DNA of 18,496 bases from Muribaculaceae bacterium (GTDB taxonomy: Bacteria; Bacteroidota; Bacteroidia; Bacteroidales; Muribaculaceae), in the NCBI GenBank assembly GCA_016292745.1, contig JAEDFO010000050.1, positions 1 through 18,496 of the forward strand. The letters run 5' to 3'. Made by a program: the position numbers and the translations under genes. Below, one piece after another: positions 15,896 through 18,496 of this stretch (position 1 is its first letter; every line of letters starts with the position of its first letter). Below the pieces are notes generated by a model, which was given only the letters and a program-made list of their open reading frames with translations, was not told the origin of the DNA and did no database searches.

Positions 15896-17662
15896 ATGAA
15901 GATAAATAGAATTATATTTGCTATATGTTGTGTAGCAATAATAACATCGTGTAGCGATGACTTTTTGGATAACAAGCCTCAGGGAAGCCTATCGGACGGA
16001 GTAATGAATTCAACCGAATCTATTGATTTGCTGGTGAATGCTGCATATGCAGGCCTTACTGGTTTCACTAACGAGCAAGGTGATCCTTGGATACGTCCAA
16101 CCAGCAACTGGAGCTATGGCGAGGTTAGAGCCGACAATGCCTATAAAGGTGGTGGCGGCGAAGGCGACTTGTGGGATTTCCATGCTATGGAGACTTTCCA
16201 GGTTCAGTCAAACAATGGTAATCTTGATGGGAAGTGGTTTAATCTTTACAGTCTTATTTCGCGATGCAATGCTGCGCTGAGGGTGCTTAATGGGGCAGAT
16301 GAGGCCGATGTGCCTGTAAAGGCTTCGAGAATTGCCGAAATGAAAGTGCTTCGTGCCCATTTCTATTTTGAACTTTCGCGCCTTTTCAACAAGGTGCCTT
16401 ATATCGATGAAAACCTTTCAACGTCCGAATATGTGAATGTTCGCAATGATGAATACTCGCGCAACGAGTTGTTAGGACTCATTGCCAGCGAATTGATGGA
16501 TGCTTCGGCAGATTTGCCAGAACGTCAGGATGAGGTAGGACGTATCAATAAAAACATTGCCCTTGCTTATGCTGCTAAAGTAAAACTCTATCAAGCATAT
16601 GAGCAGGATGAACAAACTCATGCTGTAATAAACATTAACAAGGACCTTCTCCGCGAGGTGGTGACCTTGATTGACCAGGTGAAAGGGTATGACTTGTTGT
16701 CTGATTTTCAGCAGCTCGACCTTGTTGGCTATGAGAATGGAGCTGAGTCTGTGTTTGCCATTCAATATTCGATGAATGACGGTTCGGAGAGTGCCGGACG
16801 TGTCAACTGGAGCAATCTTTTGAACTCGCCCGGAGGAAACAGTCCGTATCATGGTGATGGATTCTTCCTTCCTTCGCAGGACTTGATTAACGCTTATCAA
16901 ACCGATGAAAACGGTCTTCCGGTGTTCGACTACCAGACGTTGCCCGATTATGGCGTGGTTACATTCATTGACGATAATAATCAGACACTAAGCAATATTG
17001 CCCCGACTGTTGACCCTCGACTCGACTTCGTGGTTGGTCGTCCTACTATTACTTTCAAGACCTATAAGGATACTCCATGCCAGTCGTGGGTGAGAGACCG
17101 TGGAACATACGGACATAACTGCGCCAAGCGTTTTTGGGTGTCTCCTGAATCGTCGGATATGTTCCAAGGATGGCCTTGGGGTGCTTCGCAACTCAACTGG
17201 CAGATAATTCGTTATGCTGACTTGTTGCTCTACAAGGCTGAGGCCTTGATTGAATTGGGCCAAGATCTTGAAACTGCACGAAATCTTATCAACCGAGTGC
17301 GTGAGCGCGCCATGAATAGTGAGTATGTCAGAGATTTCTATGATAATTCGAAATATGCTGCTAACTATAAAATCGGCCTGTATCCTTCGTCGGGATGGAC
17401 TCAGGATTACGCACGTAAGGCTCTGCGTACCGAAATGCGTCTGGAAAAAGCTCTCGAGGGTGAGCGCTTCTTCGATCTTGTTAGATGGGGCATTGCCAAG
17501 GATGTGATGACAGCCTATTTCGCATCGGAGAAGGATAATAGAATATATTACGATGGGGCAGTGTTTGATGATGGTGAAGAATACTATCCGGTGCCTGTTG
17601 CCCAGTATAATTTCTCACAGGGTCATTATACTCAGAATCCTGGGTATCCTTCGTTTGAATAA
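15896..17662 (+). CDS. SusD/RagB-family surface glycan-binding lipoprotein
   Basis: A 588-residue lipoprotein that forms the lid of the SusC pore and captures the glycan at the cell surface. I chose the ATG at 15896: it gives a clean lipoprotein signal with the lipobox I-T-S-C and lipidated Cys19, and the acidic S-D-D next to it suits the Bacteroidetes surface-export signal. The reading frame stays open upstream to an ATG at 15788, but that would overlap the susC end by 77 bases and bury the signal sequence. The N-terminal F-L-D-N-K-P-Q-G and the late R-T-E-M-R-L-E, then E-G-E-R-F-F-D-L-V-R-W-G motifs are diagnostic of SusD/RagB. The operon appears to end here; no surface glycan-binding protein or endo-acting enzyme follows. 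Confidence 0.95.
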   Translation: MKINRIIFAICCVAIITSCSDDFLDNKPQGSLSDGVMNSTESIDLLVNAAYAGLTGFTNEQGDPWIRPTSNWSYGEVRADNAYKGGGGEGDLWDFHAMETFQVQSNNGNLDGKWFNLYSLISRCNAALRVLNGADEADVPVKASRIAEMKVLRAHFYFELSRLFNKVPYIDENLSTSEYVNVRNDEYSRNELLGLIASELMDASADLPERQDEVGRINKNIALAYAAKVKLYQAYEQDEQTHAVININKDLLREVVTLIDQVKGYDLLSDFQQLDLVGYENGAESVFAIQYSMNDGSESAGRVNWSNLLNSPGGNSPYHGDGFFLPSQDLINAYQTDENGLPVFDYQTLPDYGVVTFIDDNNQTLSNIAPTVDPRLDFVVGRPTITFKTYKDTPCQSWVRDRGTYGHNCAKRFWVSPESSDMFQGWPWGASQLNWQIIRYADLLLYKAEALIELGQDLETARNLINRVRERAMNSEYVRDFYDNSKYAANYKIGLYPSSGWTQDYARKALRTEMRLEKALEGERFFDLVRWGIAKDVMTAYFASEKDNRIYYDGAVFDDGEEYYPVPVAQYNFSQGHYTQNPGYPSFE

Positions 17663-17690
17663 TAATTGGTTGTTATGAGTTAATGGATTT

Positions 17691-17734
17691 GGCTGGCGTG
17701 CCTGCAGTAGCGGGCGCGCCAGCTGCGTATTTTA
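17691..17734 (+). terminator. Hairpin terminator after susD
   Basis: GCTGGCGTGCC (17692-17702) pairs with GGCGCGCCAGC (17713-17723) over 11 base pairs with one G-U pair in plus-strand RNA; that pair is an A-C mismatch on the other strand. The loop is 10 bases. The following TGCGTATTTTA is only weakly T-rich. It lies in the 110-base gap between the convergent susD and tag genes. Confidence 0.6.
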
Positions 17735-17772
17735 TGCAGAGAAGTGTGATGGCAGTGGTGCGCATTATGCCG

Positions 17773-18357
17773 TCATATTCTTTCAGATGGGGTGGGGTGG
17801 CTTTTGCATGGGCAGGAGTTGAGGTGATCGTCGATGAAGCCGGTGGCTTGCAGAAACGAGTAGCAGATAACGGTGCCGAAAAACCGGAAACCTCGCTTGC
17901 GCATGTCGGAACTTATTGCATCGGATATTTCTGACGATGTGGGGATTGATGCCATGTCGACAATGGAGTTGACAATTCTTTCCTTTTTGGGGAAGAAGCT
18001 GATGATGTAGTTGAAGAACGATCCGTATTGGTCGACGATATCTCCGAACAGCTGTGCGTTGACTATGGCTGCATGAATCTTGAGCCGGTTTTTAACGATG
18101 CCGTTGAAATGGCGGAGGCGAAGCTCGTCGTCGGGTGTCATCCGAGCCACTTTGCGGTGGTCGAAACCAAGAAATGCTTTGCGATAGCCTTCGCGCTTTT
18201 GCAGCACGGTTATCCACGACAGGCCAGCCTGGGCGCTCTCGAGGGTGAGGAATTCAAACAGGGTGCGGTCGTCGGCGACGGGGCGTCCCCATTCTTCGTC
18301 GTGATATTTAACATAGAGCGGATTGTCGCCGCACCAAGGGCATCGTTGTAGGTTCAT
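17773..18357 (-). CDS. tag: DNA-3-methyladenine glycosylase I
   Basis: A 194-residue cytoplasmic base-excision-repair enzyme that removes 3-methyladenine from alkylated DNA. The zinc-binding set of the Tag family is present with the right spacing: Cys6, His19, His178 and Cys182. The catalytic Glu40 stands in L-E-S-A-Q-A-G-L-S-W, and Tyr18 and Trp48 fit the base-binding pocket. The N-terminal R-C-P-W and Y-H-D-E-E-W-G-R-P motifs are characteristic. A short tail after Cys184 is not conserved in the family as I know it. It converges on susD and has no functional link to the fructan locus. It looks richer in G+C than the PUL genes (by eye). No clear promoter is seen in front; a one-mismatch -7 box (TACTTTTA, minus strand) lies about 20 bases upstream. 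Confidence 0.93.
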   Translation of the reverse strand: MNLQRCPWCGDNPLYVKYHDEEWGRPVADDRTLFEFLTLESAQAGLSWITVLQKREGYRKAFLGFDHRKVARMTPDDELRLRHFNGIVKNRLKIHAAIVNAQLFGDIVDQYGSFFNYIISFFPKKERIVNSIVDMASIPTSSEISDAISSDMRKRGFRFFGTVICYSFLQATGFIDDHLNSCPCKSHPTPSERI

Positions 18358-18377
18358 TTGCGGAAAAGTTTACATCG

Positions 18378-18428
18378 GTAAAAGTATTAAGAAAAGACGG
18401 CAATTCCAAATGGAGGAATCACCGCCTT
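18378..18428 (-). terminator. Strong minus-strand terminator upstream of tag
   Basis: In minus-strand RNA AAGGCGGTGATTCC (18428-18415) pairs along all 14 positions, three of them G-U, with GGAATTGCCGTCTT (18407-18394) around a 7-base loop. TTTTCTTAATACTTTT follows as the tail. The three wobble pairs become A-C mismatches on the plus strand, so the structure serves minus-strand transcripts arriving from the right. Confidence 0.7.
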
Positions 18429-18431
18429 CCC

Positions 18432-18496
18432 TTAAAATCGGAGGGCGGAGCCGCTAAACGGCGCAGAAGCAAGAAGCGAAGGCACTGCCGCGGCAA
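18432..18496 (-). CDS. Possible 3' end of a minus-strand gene cut by the window edge
   Basis: The minus strand is open from the window edge to a TAA at 18434-18432, about 20 codons, ending in S-A-L-R-F. The stop lies 4 bases before a strong minus-strand terminator, the usual place for a gene end. The stretch is G+C-rich and too short to recognise. It could equally be the 3' end of a structured RNA. Function unknown. Confidence 0.25.
   Translation of the reverse strand, partial: AAAVPSLLASAPFSGSALRF

Noticed and set aside
17683..17934. 83-codon plus-strand frame starting in the susD-tag gap
   Set aside because: It reads through the susD terminator hairpin and then antisense to the end of tag; composition does not look like a protein.
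18028..18351. 107-codon plus-strand frame over tag
   Set aside because: Antisense to a gene with a complete set of Tag family residues; no independent evidence.
1..18496. CRISPR array, tRNA or rRNA genes, or phage genes
   Set aside because: No regularly spaced repeats, tRNA cloverleaf, rRNA sequence or phage-type proteins were seen on either strand.

Overview
The window looks like a chromosomal segment of a gut Bacteroidales, probably Muribaculaceae or a related family. The support is a SusC/SusD outer-membrane pair, a hybrid two-component regulator (HTCS), a BspA-type leucine-rich-repeat protein, -7 promoter boxes of the Bacteroidetes form TAnnTTTG, and weak or absent Shine-Dalgarno sequences. 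The family-level assignment is inference; phylum and order are well supported.

Layout, left to right. (1) 73-3636: a large secreted LRR_5/BspA-like protein with a C-terminal sorting-like domain. (2) 3666-5587: an IS1182-family insertion sequence. Its transposase carries a one-base frameshift near 3998, and both of its ends are stem-loops. (3) 5636-17662: a compact fructan-utilisation locus. The minus-strand operon runs GH32 fructanase, then MFS sugar permease, then fructokinase. Divergently, on the plus strand, lie an HTCS with a periplasmic-binding-protein sensor domain, then SusC and SusD. (4) 17773-18357, minus strand: tag, DNA-3-methyladenine glycosylase I, convergent with susD. (5) 18358-18496: a strong minus-strand terminator and possibly the last codons of another minus-strand gene that enters from the right.

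How the locus probably works (inference from the well-studied Bacteroides thetaiotaomicron fructan locus around BT1754-BT1765): SusD and SusC capture and import fructan or fructo-oligosaccharide. The GH32 enzyme, which has an ordinary signal peptide and no lipobox, releases fructose in the periplasm. The MFS permease carries fructose across the inner membrane and the PfkB-family kinase phosphorylates it. The HTCS senses periplasmic sugar, probably fructose, and activates the two structural units. The GH32 and susC promoters share the same -7 box (TAATTTTG), lack an obvious -33 box, and each has a repeat just upstream: a 20-bp-phased direct repeat for GH32 and an 11-bp perfect palindrome for susC. 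These are candidate operators. No surface glycan-binding protein or surface endo-fructanase follows susD, so this is a pared-down version of the locus.

I found no convincing wholly new system. The most interesting non-gene signals are the promoter repeats and the strand-asymmetric hairpins at the IS ends, which look built to stop transcription entering the element from either side.
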